A stretch of DNA of 41,721 bases, taken from NCBI GenBank assembly GCA_037179515.1, contig JAXCGZ010021534.1:1-41721 (forward strand), read 5' to 3'. Positions within the stretch are counted from its first letter, which is position 1, and each line of letters opens with the position of its first letter. The notes under the pieces are model-generated. The model was not told the DNA's origin and made no database searches. It was given only the letters and a program-made list of their open reading frames with translations. Made by a program: the position numbers and the translations under genes. This DNA is from Halocaridina rubra. Lineage: Eukaryota; Arthropoda; Malacostraca; Decapoda; Atyidae. Below, piece by piece: positions 1-9,589 of this stretch.

Positions 1-870
1 GACTTTATTTTAGTCTATCAAATAATAGCTGGACTGTATGAAAATTAATGAAAAAAGAGATGATTAAATAATCAAATATTAACTGGACTGTATAGAAATT
101 AAATAGAAGTTCGTAAGAAATAATCAGATAAACAATAACATAGAAGTATAAAAGTTGAATTTTGATTGGCTGCTGAGTTCTCTTCAGTCAATGTTTTGGT
201 CGTGCAGCCGACGCAAGGCCTGTACGGACAGTCAGAGTACGTGACTTATGACTGAAGTTTTGCGGTAATTAAGTCATATTTTTCATTATTCCTGAAATTG
301 AGGTAATGACGTGTGAATTACTATCGACATGTTAGGACAAAATCTTCGCATTTATTGTGTATTTAATATATAACTAAGTGGTTTTTGTTACCGAATTGCT
401 TGGCACGAGACATGACCTCCTTTGAAATAGGGGTACAGACTATTGTCCGTAAGGTCAGTTGCCTCTAGAGCAATTACCCCCTTGAGGTAATTGTTCTTAG
501 GAGCAATTGTTCATAACCCCTTTATATCAAATGAGGTCAAATCTTGACCTTCATTGAAATAGTAGGGGTACAGGCAACTCTCTTAAAACATATACTTCCA
601 GGGCGATTGGCGGTATTATTTTAGTAATGAGGGTAATGGAATGTCTTTATTATATAAATAGAATAATAGATCTTACTAAAACAATAATAATGAACCCCAT
701 ATTTACCCGGTGCCGCCTCTCAAAATATAAGTCATTTTGGTTTATTGAACCCACACCTGAACTAGACTGAAATGAAATCGATCGGCGGCTGTACTTGTAC
801 TTGTACTTTGAGGATAAGCCTTTGCAACGGCTCCTCTATTTGTTACTTATAGTGTCTTTTTACTGACAGG
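1..870. other. Gene-free stretch with weak promoter-like patch
   Basis: No open reading frame of note. An imperfect direct duplication of about 50 bp, sharing the core aactggactgtat-like text, lies at roughly 10-60 and 62-112. Positions 150-260 are less AT-rich than their surroundings, hold an inverted CCAAT box (gattggctg), and are followed by a possible splice donor (ttgcg/gtaatt). This could be a 5' noncoding exon of the downstream carrier gene, but nothing proves it. Confidence 0.3.
430..560. repeat. CAATTG-type minisatellite block 1
   Basis: Degenerate short units carry the words attgtcc, gcaatta, aggagcaattgttc and gaggtaattg. The same vocabulary returns at 4385-4600, 4690-4755 and 11400-11575, so this is a dispersed degenerate minisatellite family. 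Many units contain the palindrome CAATTG or its one-base variants, next to runs of C or G. Confidence 0.5.
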
Positions 871-899
871 ATTGTGTTTTAATTATTCTTATTTTCCAA

Positions 900-1790
900 A
901 GTTCAAGTATCACATTTTAATTTCTAAGTCTTTTTTATCACAGTTCTTAAAACGAAGCACCTCTGACAATAATTCACATTCATTTTCGATATAGGGTTGT
1001 TATAATATTTCATTACATCCTTATACAGTTCACAGTGCAATATAAAATGTTGCAAAGTTTCGCTAACTTAATCATACATACACTTTGGATCTTTATTTTT
1101 AAATGTACCTCTCCAGTTTAAATATAAAGTGTCCTTTCTTGCCTTAATCAATAATTTAGTTTTAATAGTAATGTATTATAAAACCAATTAATTTATTCTA
1201 CATCTTTTTTGTAAATCTTATATATTCTCAAAGTTTTCTTATCTGCCATTTCTGACTTCCATATTTCAGTATAAAATTTTCTTACTTTTTCTTTCAACCT
1301 AGCAATGGATGCATTTTCTATTTCTAGAAGATTTACATTTAGTATTTCTATATGTTTTTATTTTCTTAATTAATTTTGTTTCCTGCTCATAAATATGGTA
1401 TAGAAATATCTCTCTAACTAGCTCATTATTTCCGGTTTCTAAAATATGTTTTACAAAAAGAATTTTGTTTTTAATATCTCTTGTTTTAGATGATGAAACT
1501 CCAATCTCTGATCTCAGTGCACTACAAATTGGTAATTCCACAATGGCTCTATACACCTGGTTGTCTATTCTTTGGAAAACCTTTAATTCTTCTTCTGTGT
1601 AGTCTAATATTTCTGCTGCATATAGAAATAATGGCTTCGCAGTAGATTTCCAGAAAGTTTTTCCAATTAAAATTTTATTACAAGCGTTAGCTACTGTGGA
1701 GTATTTGCAAAACACCTATTGCATCATATATTTCAATATTGGATTTATATCTTATTTTTTCTCCTCTTAAGTTTTCTTATATACATATGT
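900..1790 (-). pseudogene. Retrotransposon polyprotein C-terminal remnant
   Basis: The open piece 1299-1715 contains GKTFWKSTAKPLFLYAAEIL and FQRIDNQVYRAIVELP, the familiar region just after the reverse transcriptase thumb in arthropod CR1-like elements. Reading on through stops to about 900 gives NWRGTFKNKDPKC followed by SETLQHFILHCELY. This matches the C-x2-C...H...C motif that ends many non-LTR polyproteins. It continues the same element as the endonuclease pieces at 2342-3031. Confidence 0.65.
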
Positions 1791-2341
1791 AGGCTTTTAC
1801 TTCTGTTCTGTGCATTTCTAATTTAATTTATTTCTTTTTTTTTCATACAGAGTTACTGCTTTATTCACTATTTTTTGAACTATTTGCTTCTGTTGTTGAT
1901 ATAGGGTTTCATATATTTCCTTCTCAAGAGCATCAACTGCACGCCTTTTTTTCTTATTATAGTTACGTCTTATACTGATTTCTTTTTTTATGGTATTTGT
2001 AAACCATATTGGTTCAATTTTGTCAATATCTATAACTCTCTTTCAAAATTTTGTTTCCATTACAGTATCTCTTTTGAAATGTACTTAGCTTTTTCTTCAA
2101 ATACAGTATATCTAATCGGCATTTGTCCACTTCACTGATTTCATTTTCAAATCTTTTCTGAAATTTACTGTTTGTGTCTTCGTTTATTTACATATATGTA
2201 ATTAAGTTTTTCCTCTCTTTGGGAATCTTTTTGGTATCTCACCCCAAATAGTGTTTCCAATAAATGATGATCCAATAAGTCAAAATTTTATATTGTCTTT
2301 ATTAATAAATATCTTTTTAAATTTTTATACATTATTTGGTT

Positions 2342-3031
2342 TCATAAAACAAAATAGAGCTTTTCTTTTATTAGGAAACCCCTACTCCAAGTTACTTCAC
2401 CTTCACATAGAGGATCACCGTTCATTATCACCATGTTGTGTTTTTCAGCAATATCTAGGACAATACTTCCTGATCTGTCTAATTTTTGTTGTCCAATAAA
2501 TCCTAGGTGACCGCTAAAATTGCCCAATAGTATTATTAGTGAATCTGAGCATTTTTCTAAAATATCCATCATACTTGTCTTAATTCTAAAATTTCAAGTA
2601 TAATCTACAGTATCAAAATATGTTGCAATTAACTGAAAAATAAATTCAAAAATTTTACGAGAAACATGTAAAACTGTATATCACTTTGGTTGGCTTTTTG
2701 TTTTTCCACATGTAATTACACCTTTTTATACAATTATCATAATACCTCCACCTTTTTTATCTCCTTTAGCTCTTACTGATATAATACATCCTGTTTTGTT
2801 TCTAAATTTTTTATTCGGACATTTTTGTTTTGTTTCAGATATACAAAATATTGTATAGTCATCTAAAAAATCTTCCACTTCACTAACTTTTATTTGTGAT
2901 AGGCCTTGTATATTTATCAATTTTATGTCTAAATTTCTGTCAAGCTTTTCATTTATCACCAAACCTGAAACATTTCTATTTCTCTTATATTTAGGCACTG
3001 CAGTTTTGAAACTAAATATATAATTTTTCAC
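2342..3031 (-). pseudogene. Retrotransposon endonuclease fragments
   Basis: Two open pieces on the minus strand match an exonuclease-endonuclease-phosphatase fold. The piece at 2726-3031 has KLINIQGLSQIKVSEVEDFL followed by FCISETKQK, the usual N-terminal strand and the ET metal-binding glutamate. The piece at 2342-2572 has LLGNFSGHLG (normally GDFN, so a catalytic aspartate is replaced by Asn) and later VTWSRG and a FVL-like end. The stretch between them is frameshifted and shortened. In an intact element this enzyme nicks target DNA to prime reverse transcription. The damage and the altered catalytic residue make it a dead copy. Confidence 0.7.
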
Positions 3032-3850
3032 TTCTTATGTACCAACCCGTTTCACCCCTACTTAACTTTTCATTCAACCTTTGTGTAAGATTATTGTATT
3101 CTTGTCTTTCCTTCAATGTTTTGTCCGGAACAATTAATATATTTCTAAATTTATCAGCATGCGCATCTTTCAGTTCTTTTGCATTCCTAATGATGTTCCA
3201 TTTCATTTTTCTTTCTCTATTTTAACGAGTAGAGGCCTAGGCCTCACAGCTCTCCCTCTATTTCTGGCACCTTCCCCAACTCTTCCATCTTCTCTCTGAT
3301 TGTTTCTTCCTATCCGATATACCATATCTACTTTTCTGTTTTCTTCTTGTATCTCTAATAATTCAAATAACTCTTTACAACAGTCGCCATTATTTCACTT
3401 TCTCTCATACCCATCCTTACTATATGACTCTTCTACGCCAAATATAACCAAATATGTTTTCTTTTGTTCTCTTTCAAAATATTCACTTACATGTTCCTCA
3501 ATTTTCTTATCGAATTCTAATTCATCACAATATGCTTGTTTGTCAAATTTATCTTCTATCCTTTCAAGTCTATCTGTTAATTTAGCAACAATGTCCATCA
3601 GCGCTTCATTTTCTTTTCTCAGCTTACTGCTTTCCTTATACACTATTGTATTTTCCTTTGCATGAAATACAAAACCACACAATCTTACCTTTTATCTCGC
3701 AAATAGATTTGTACTCATCCTTACTAATCTTATCACAGCCACTATGGTGCCATTTACTACTTAAATCACACTGGAGGCCATGTTGATTATCTTTCACCGA
3801 TATACTGTATTACACTTGCCACAGATGCTGTCATCGTCTTATACAATATT
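3012..3850 (-). pseudogene. Retrotransposon ORF1 remnant (PHD-like finger, coiled coil, RRM-like)
   Basis: Upstream of the longest open piece (3395-3682), the minus strand reads through stops into a PHD-like pattern: CGKC near 3811-3825, a GLQCD-like segment, KWHHSGC, and a final WFCISC near 3658-3680. Next comes a charged heptad-like stretch, ending in KTYLVIFGVEES, which resembles the RRM start of L1-type ORF1 proteins. A third piece (3012-3206) carries KFRNILIVPDKTLKERQEY, typical of the ORF1 C-terminal domain. PHD fingers are known in ORF1 of some CR1/L2-type elements. Such proteins bind RNA and act as chaperones for retrotransposition. This copy is broken by stops and frame changes. Confidence 0.55.
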
Positions 3851-4029
3851 ATTATTAATATCAGATTCGTCACTAGACTCATCCTCCTTCATACCATGTT
3901 TGTTACCAAACCTCTCTCTTGGTCTAGTATTATAATCCGTTTACAGGCAAATATTGAAGAATTTACGTTAATCTCTCACAGTCCAGCTTGTTCCCTCTCT
4001 CAACACCAATTGCAAGTGCCTGTAAAAGA

Positions 4030-4110
4030 TGACGCAAGGGGGGTCTGGGGGCATAGCCCCTGGCTAGGGAAAAAGTCCCCCTAAGAGGGTCCAGGGGCGA
4101 AGCCCTCGTC
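4030..4110. repeat. GC-rich hairpin-forming repeat
   Basis: A short GC-rich island in AT-rich DNA. The text ggggggtctgggggcatagc, then cccctggctaggg, then agtccccctaagagggtcc and aggggcgaagcccctc-like sequence, gives several short stem-loops such as gggggcatagccccc. It looks like a remnant of a small palindromic repeat; no family is assigned. Confidence 0.4.
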
Positions 4111-4384
4111 TATAGAGAACGCTTTCCTCTGGGTAAGGTCAGGTTAGGATGCACCAAAACTGTGTTTTTTCAACACTTCTTTTTGGGATAAAGGTTTTTT
4201 TGCTTCATTTCTGCTGCATATCATTCGTTTTTACTTTATTCCCACCCAAAACTCCTATGATTGTTAGTGGTAAGGGGGGGCATGGAAAGTCTACATCGAG
4301 TGTTTTGCATCAGAAATGGAGTTTTGAATCGTTTGTTTCACAAAGAAAACTTTAGGAAAAATACAGTTTTGTTATTATAAGAGA

Positions 4385-4600
4385 ATAATCCCCTCTTCTA
4401 AAAATTCTCCTGATTGCCCCTAGGATAATAGCCCCTGACTTTTAATGCAGAAGCGGACAATTGTCCCTTAGGATATTTACCTCTAACACGATTGCCCTTA
4501 GGATAAGAGCCTCTAACTCTTAATTCAAATGCGGACAATTACATTTAGGGCGATTGCCCCTAGGACAGTAGCCCCTGACTCTTAATGGGAAATTGAATAA
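4385..4600. repeat. CAATTG-type minisatellite block 2
   Basis: About three long units, each containing gattgcccctaggataat-like text, then gcccctgac, then taatgcagaagcggacaatt-like text. The best pair starts near 4411 and 4543. It shares the words of the blocks at 430-560 and 11400-11575. A short further piece lies at 4690-4755 (gggcagttgtcctcagagtg). Confidence 0.55.
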
Positions 4601-4791
4601 ATGCCACTTGATAATATTAAAGTAAAAAATTTTAACTAGGTGAGAAATGTAGAATAGTTCCTTGTGAAAAATTCATTACGTCATACTTGGTTAGGGTAGA
4701 ATAGGGGCAGTTGTCCTCAGAGTGGTTGTTCTAAGGGACATTGCCCTTATGCCGAAACTGTGTATATGAATTTAATAGTTACTTGTATTGT

Positions 4792-4792
<1 letters not shown>

Positions 4793-4832
<40 letters not shown>
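4793..4832 (+). repeat. Poly(A) tract, 40 bases
   Basis: An uninterrupted run of about 40 A. Such runs often mark the 3' end of a retroposed sequence; here the preceding sequence is the minisatellite block. Confidence 0.9.
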
Positions 4833-4837
<5 letters not shown>

Positions 4838-4912
4838 TTTTGGTAGATTATTACTTCCACACCCCAAAGTTGATATTTGACATTATGGTAGTCAGGTTTG
4901 CTTTAACTTTTT

Positions 4913-5110
4913 GTAGCCACCGTGGTTGAGTGGTTGCACTTACAACTTTGATTTGTCAGGTCGTGGGTTTGAGGCCCGCCAGAGATTGAGGTTAGAAAGC
5001 GCATTCATTAGGGGGAACGATCTCACTTGCCGTAACCACAGCTCTTCGCAAGAAGGCACCGTCCTAGCCCTTAATAGAAAAGGGAGTCTGTGACGTAAAA
5101 CGGTTAGGTT
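4913..5110 (+). repeat. tRNA-derived SINE, family C
   Basis: The head has an A-box-like TGGTTGAGTGGT and a B-box-like GGTTTGAGGCC spaced as in a tRNA promoter. The body continues with gcattcattagggggaacga and ends in agggagtctgtgacgtaaaa. Related copies lie at 12230-12425 (opposite strand) and 24030-24180. Confidence 0.7.
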
Positions 5111-5575
5111 TCTGTTAACTTTCTCGAATTCATTTTGTTTTGTGATGTTGTAACCTCCTTTTTTTCAAGAACTTAGAAATTAGGGAGCATGGATGAGGAA
5201 AATTCTCAATAACTAGCCAATTTTAAGGGAATTTACTTATTACATATTGAAAATATCAGAAACTCCTGGATAATCATATATTTCTCCAGAGGGAAGGGAC
5301 TATGAATATCTTCTCTGTGCTAACCTGAGCATTATAAAAGTTGACAAAATGGGTCAGAGTAAGGGGACCCAGAAAATGCAAAGCTTTATAAAAAATATCT
5401 AAAGCCTCAAAAAAAATTATATCAGTCAACAACTTGTATCGTAAGTGGAGGTGAACTAATCAAATTAAATTAATATGCTAATAGTATGAGACTTCTTCAA
5501 TTTATATGCTCTTACAGTAATGAAAATCACTGAATGACACCATACCCCACACAGTCTAGTTATTTATAGTTGTAG
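5110..5575. other. Gene-free stretch
   Basis: AT-rich sequence with no coding signal and no recognised repeat. Confidence 0.4.
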
Positions 5576-5800
5576 GTTCACCCAAAGCACCAGCCAACTG
5601 TTGCTGTAGCACAACTGAAGGTTTTTTAGACTTAAACAGGACTTGCCAAAACAGCTCTATGCTAAGTCTTCCTTCAGTTATGATTCTTTTCCTATGAATG
5701 CTGTACATTACACATCTCTTGTTATCCATTGTCCCTTCACATCTGACGAGTTACAATATTCCCCATATCTTCTGCTCATTGCTATCTTTCTCATCTGTTT
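5575..5800 (-). repeat. Interspersed repeat family D
   Basis: The text acaactgaaggttttttaga, aacaggacttgcc, aacagctctatgctaagtct and catctgacgagttacaatat recurs with moderate divergence at 29280-29450, in the same orientation. The 29.4 kb copy continues into sequence shared with 9850-10290 and 21024-21330 on the other strand. The last of these ends in non-LTR retrotransposon coding sequence, so family D is probably part of a longer retroelement. Confidence 0.5.
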
Positions 5801-5857
5801 TCTTTGTGTCTGATATCAAGTGTATATAGCTACTTCATCAATATTAGACATTTTTAA

Positions 5858-6025
5858 CTGACCTTGGTAGTACAGTGTCTAGAACACTCAACTCGGAAAG
5901 CGATTAACCTGTGATAAAGCTTTCTGCGATACATCAGGAAGGTCATCCAGCCGTAATTCCCTAGCTCCCTTATCTGTGTCTGCCCCATAATGGAGATGAA
6001 TAGTGACACATAGAATGGCAAACAA
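5858..6025 (+). repeat. tRNA-derived SINE, family B
   Basis: The decayed tRNA-like head reads ggtagtacagtgtctagaac and actcaactcggaaagc. The body matches the other family B copies: aggaaggtcatccagccgta, attccctagctccc, and the end in tggagatgaatagtgacaca. It lies just upstream of the first coding exon of the carrier gene. Confidence 0.6.
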
Positions 6026-6124
6026 TGACTGTATTGCTTATGGGACTGAGTATAACTTTGAACATTATTATGTACAGATGCATTTGGAAGGTGAATATAA
6101 TTGATGATCTTTATTTTTTAGGTT

Positions 6125-6415
6125 ATGAATGTAGTCAAGCAGAACCACAGCAACAGTGGCAACCTGCCACCATCCATCGGAGCTGTCATCCCAAAATCCA
6201 ACGTCACATCAACGAGCGTTAGTATGCCCGAACAGCGTGGACCATCAATGTCTGCCTTAACTCAACCCTTGCAACCCCTAAGCCTACCGTCAACTCTAAA
6301 GTCACCAGTTCCAGCACCCGTAAACGATGACGCAAGAGAATTTGTGTGTGGTTGGGGGGCAGCATTTATTAACATCACTGTTACCTTTCCCATGAACAAG
6401 CTTATGTTTCGACAG
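6125..6415 (+). CDS. SLC25A51: SLC25A51-like carrier, coding exon 1 (residues 1-97)
   Basis: The exon opens after a 3' splice site (ttattttttag, exon from 6122), with the ATG only three bases inside, and ends at the donor cag/gtatgg. Residues 1-70 are a Ser/Pro/Thr/Gln-rich tail with no membrane segment. The first transmembrane helix of carrier repeat 1 starts near residue 72 (FVCGWGAAFINITVTFP). The signature reads PMNKLM in place of PX[DE]XX[RK], a divergence in line with this subfamily. The N-terminal extension is longer than in vertebrate members, which total about 297 residues. Met1 is the only start possible in this exon that keeps the whole tail; Met34 and Met42 are weaker alternatives. 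Confidence 0.85.
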
Positions 6416-6644
6416 GTATGGTACGTTGGGTTGTTCTATTATTTTGCGTGTAATTTTGAGTGTTCTGTAACTTTGGCTTTGACCTGAAATAAACCATTTG
6501 GGCTTAGGGGTTGATTTGTTGTACTGTTAGTCATAAGTTTGCAATATTAAATTTGCATCCATTTTTTTACTGTTATATAGAGCTTTAGTGTGGTGGCAAA
6601 ATATTGTGCATTTATGATTTGTGATGGATATTCCTCAGTAAAGC

Positions 6645-6850
6645 GCTCTCTCTCCTCCTCCTCCTCCTCCTCCTCCTCCTCCTCCTCCTCCTCCTCCTCC
6701 TCCTCCTCCTCCTCCTCCTCCTCCTTCTCCTCCTTCTTCTCCTTCTTCTCCTTCTTCCTCCTTCTTCTCCTTCTTCTTCTTCTTCTTCTCTTCTTCTTCT
6801 TCTTCTTCTTCTTCTTCTTCTTCTTCTTCTTCTTCTTCTTCTTCCTTTCA
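6645..6850 (+). repeat. (CTC)n/(TTC)n polypyrimidine microsatellite at the end of intron 1
   Basis: About 200 bp of almost pure pyrimidine, (CTC)n grading into (TTC)n. It runs directly into the 3' splice site cttcctttcag of coding exon 2, so the microsatellite itself supplies the polypyrimidine tract. Confidence 0.95.
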
Positions 6851-6851
6851 G

Positions 6852-7032
6852 ATGTTACATGGCATATCTACATCCCAAGCTGTGAAACAACTCAAGAGAG
6901 AGGGACTGAAAAACTTATATCGAGGGATCTTACCTCCGCTCTGCCAGAAAACTGTCTCCACGTCCATCATGTTTGGCATGTTTGACCAATACAGTAGATT
7001 ACTGAAATATTATCATCCGCAAATATCAGATG
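6852..7032 (+). CDS. SLC25A51: SLC25A51-like carrier, coding exon 2 (residues 98-158, part)
   Basis: The acceptor is tttcag/atg and the donor cagatg/gtaaag; the exon is 181 bases and ends in phase 1. It encodes the rest of carrier repeat 1: the matrix helix with REGLKNLYRG, fitting the [FY][DE]Gx...[YWF][RK]G motif of SLC25 proteins, and the second transmembrane helix (LPPLCQKTVSTSIMFGMFDQ). The continuous match to the MCART1 subfamily across the exon 1 join (FRQ then MLHGI) confirms the splice. The ATG at the exon start is an internal methionine, not a start codon. Confidence 0.9.
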
Positions 7033-7084
7033 GTAAAGTACTTTGTAGACTTAATAATTTTTTTAAAGTTTATTTTATTAATGG

Positions 7085-7240
7085 GGACTGCTGTACCATA
7101 GTGGTTAGAAAGCTAGACTCGGGAGGTGGCAGCCTGGCGATTGACCCCACAGCGGGGCATTAAAAAGGGTATCCAACCAGAATTCCTCAGCTCCAGTCAG
7201 TGTCCACTTCCATAATGGGGACTAACAGTTACAAATAAAC
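7085..7240 (+). repeat. tRNA-derived SINE, family B, in intron 2
   Basis: The tRNA-like head has A-box text ccatagtggttagaaagc and actcgggaggtggcag. The body holds gggcattaaaaagggtatcc, aaccagaattcctcagctcc and agtgtccacttccataatgg, then ggggac. Confidence 0.75.
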
Positions 7241-7260
7241 AAAGTATCTTATTAGTAGCG

Positions 7261-7515
7261 CCTTCTATAGCATTATGGTTAGAGCACTCGACTCGGGAGT
7301 TGGCAGAATGGTGATCAAGCCCACAGAGTGGCACTTGCCCAGCTACCTTGCGGATAACCCAAGCATGGAGGGTGAGGGTAAGTGTGGCATCCCTTTATCC
7401 CCAAGGAGCTAAGAGAAATGATTGAGGTAAATTAGCTTCTGATGAATGTGTACTTACTCTGACACACCTCTTGCAAGGGGGATTGCAACCATTACATATA
7501 TATGTACAGTACTAT
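7261..7515 (+). repeat. tRNA-derived SINE, family A, in intron 2
   Basis: The head is gcattatggttagagcactc followed by gactcgggagttggca. The body has cggataacccaagcatggag, tggcatccctttatcc, ccaaggagctaagag, ttagcttctgatg and a tail cttgcaagggggattgcaac followed by atatatat. Related bodies lie at 10640-10900, 11645-11880 and 19940-20145. Confidence 0.75.
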
Positions 7516-7720
7516 GAGAAGCACTTGATTATTTCTTATGATGTTTAAGTAGTGACTGGAAAAGTTCCTCTCATATATAAAATTATTGCATGTTAAAGGT
7601 TATAAATATATTACTGTTATTGAGTCAAAGCAAAAAACTTGCCTCTCTGTCTGAGAAAAATACAGATGAGTGGATTCTCAGGACCCTTGCTCCACCCCAT
7701 TTAGTCGACTTTTACTACCC

Positions 7721-7909
7721 ACAAGGGGACATGGAGGAGATGCTCTTGTCCCCTTCCCTCAGGGGGAATATATGAAGAGATAATCCAATTTTTTCTTTAT
7801 TAATTGACTGTTGCAGCATGCAGGAGGACATGAAGGATATATTCTTGTCCCCTCCCCTCCCCTCAGAGGGAATAAATGAAGGTATAATTTATTCTCTCTT
7901 TCTTATTAG
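7721..7909 (+). repeat. Tandem duplication ending at the exon 3 acceptor
   Basis: Two diverged units of about 100 bp, starting near 7721 and 7821. Both contain ggacatg, then cttgtcccct, ccctcag(a/g)ggga, aat(a)aatgaag and a T-rich run. The second unit ends in the real 3' splice site of coding exon 3 (tcttattag). The first has the T-rich tract but no AG at the matching place. Confidence 0.6.
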
Positions 7910-8021
7910 GTACAACCATGGCTATAGCAGCAACACTAGCTGGTTGCACAGAAGCAATTCTCTGTCCATTTGAGCGAATTCAGACTGTATTGCAAGATAC
8001 AAAATTTCACGGGAAATACAA
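7910..8021 (+). CDS. SLC25A51: SLC25A51-like carrier, coding exon 3 (residues 158-195, part)
   Basis: The acceptor is ttattag/gtaca and the donor acaa/gtaagt; the 112 bases run from phase 1 to phase 2. It encodes the first helix of carrier repeat 2: a small-residue-rich segment ([17 protein letters not shown]), then the signature [10 protein letters not shown]. The acidic position of PX[DE]XX[RK] is kept (Glu179), while the basic position is Gln, the same substitution I recall for vertebrate SLC25A51. The exon ends in a polar matrix loop (DTKFHGKYK). Confidence 0.9.
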
Positions 8022-8040
8022 GTAAGTGACAAATCACCCA

Positions 8041-8086
8041 ACTTAACCTAACCTAACTTAACTTGACATGAGCTAATCTAACAATT
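8041..8086. repeat. CCTAA-like degenerate tract in intron 3
   Basis: The text acttaacctaacctaactta then acttgacatgagctaatcta resembles degenerate arthropod telomere-type (TTAGG)n on the other strand, but only two exact units are present. Confidence 0.4.
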
Positions 8087-8171
8087 TATGGGGTTAGTTA
8101 ACTTTACATGGGTCTCTAGGGGTTACTTATCTTTACAAGTTCCATATATTTTTTTCAAGCTGTAACTGTAA

Positions 8172-8297
<126 letters not shown>

Positions 8298-8311
8298 TTT
8301 TTATAGTTATA

Positions 8312-8412
8312 GTGGTTTGATTCCTTTGCATCCAGCCACAATTCCCCAACACCGACCTGTTTTTTTCATTCCCATTTAAACTGAGATTTATAGTGACACA
8401 TAAATCAGCAAA
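8312..8412 (+). repeat. SINE family B 3' fragment, intron 3
   Basis: Carries the family B tail: gcatccagccacaattcccc, caacaccgacctg, cattcccatttaaactgaga and tttatagtgacacataaa. The tRNA-like head is missing. It abuts the (AT)n tract. Confidence 0.6.
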
Positions 8413-8746
8413 GAATTTTAACAACTACTTGGAATTGTTAGATTTTAATGTTGTTCTTTTGTGTCATTGTTAAACAGACATACAGAATCGTTTCCCAGCG
8501 ACACACATTCAGAGACCCTATTACTAGTGGTCTGATTGGAGCTTCCCTGCCGGAACCTCCTCCAATGCAGTGACTTTGCAGGAGGAGAATACATGGAAGG
8601 AATTTCCAGTTCCATCTCACTGCCCCATAAGTTAAGTTTTATGACATGCAAAGGAACACAGAGTTGGTATTTGTGTCTCCTTTTCCAGGAGAAAGAAAAA
8701 TGCAGAGAGAGAGAGAGTAATTAATATCAACTCTGATCTATTCCAG

Positions 8747-9011
8747 AAACAGTTTACACGTTGCAAGAGAATTAAGGAAATACGGCATTGCGGAGTATTA
8801 CAGAGGAATGATGTCAATATTGGTTAGAAACGGTCCCAGTAACGTCTTATTCTTCGGATTGAGGAAGGAAATCAAAGATCGACTGCCAGCTCCAGGGGAT
8901 GCCTGGTGGGGCCACATATTAATGGATTTTGTGTCGGGAGCTTTTCTCGGGGCTTTTATATCAACAGTGATGTATCCTGTTAATGTAATAAAGGCTCATC
9001 AGCAGACACAG
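8747..9011 (+). CDS. SLC25A51: SLC25A51-like carrier, coding exon 4 (residues 195-283)
   Basis: The acceptor is ctattccag/aaac and the donor acacag/gtgaga; the 265 bases end in phase 0. The exon covers the end of carrier repeat 2 and the start of repeat 3. The matrix helix carries YGIAEYYRG and is followed by a helix with SILVRNGPSNVLFFGLRKEI, the most diagnostic run for the MCART1 subfamily. After the loop DRLPAPGDAWWG comes the fifth transmembrane helix (DFVSGAFLGAFISTVMYP) and the third signature PVNVIK, with Asn where most carriers have Asp or Glu. Confidence 0.92.
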
Positions 9012-9081
9012 GTGAGAAGGAATTTTAGTTTTAAATTTTCTTCTTTTTTATATGCCTTTTTATGTATCATTTAATGTGTCA

Positions 9082-9235
9082 CTAGTAATTCCCATTCGCA
9101 TGGGGATAGACACAGACAGGTTGGAGCTGAAGGATACAGACATGAAGACCTTCTCATTCTCTGCGCTGGGCCTAAAAAATGGGTGTGTCACTTCTCGAGT
9201 TGATTGCTCTAACCTCTTGCTACCTCAGGTCCCCT
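9082..9235 (-). repeat. SINE family B, opposite strand, intron 4
   Basis: Read on the minus strand, this carries the family B words in reverse order: attcccattcgcatggggat, agacacagacaggttgg, then decayed head text ttctcgagttgattgctcta. It is strongly diverged. Confidence 0.5.
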
Positions 9236-9287
9236 TTTTCATTTGCCATTTTGTGTCACTATAAATCCCCTTGCAACTGAAGGCGGA

Positions 9288-9588
<301 letters not shown>

Positions 9589-9589
9589 C

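Larger units (their letters stand above)
870..3900 (-). mobile_element. Decayed non-LTR retrotransposon with RT core missing
   Basis: Reading the minus strand from about 3900 to 870, the order of protein scraps is: a PHD-like finger, a coiled coil with an RRM-like start, an apurinic-type endonuclease in two pieces, then the C-terminal part of a reverse transcriptase polyprotein. That order is typical of CR1/L2-like non-LTR elements. Many stops and frameshifts are present. Only about 500-600 bp separate the endonuclease from the C-terminal region, so the reverse transcriptase palm core is deleted. The element is inactive. It belongs to a different family from the copies at 31.7-33.6, 38.2-39.6 and 40.7-41.7 kb. 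The outer boundaries are estimates. Confidence 0.75.

Noticed and set aside
6590..6985. 131-codon frame with Ser, Phe and Leu runs
   Set aside because: It reads through the (CTC)n/(TTC)n tract of intron 1 and then exon 2 in the wrong frame.
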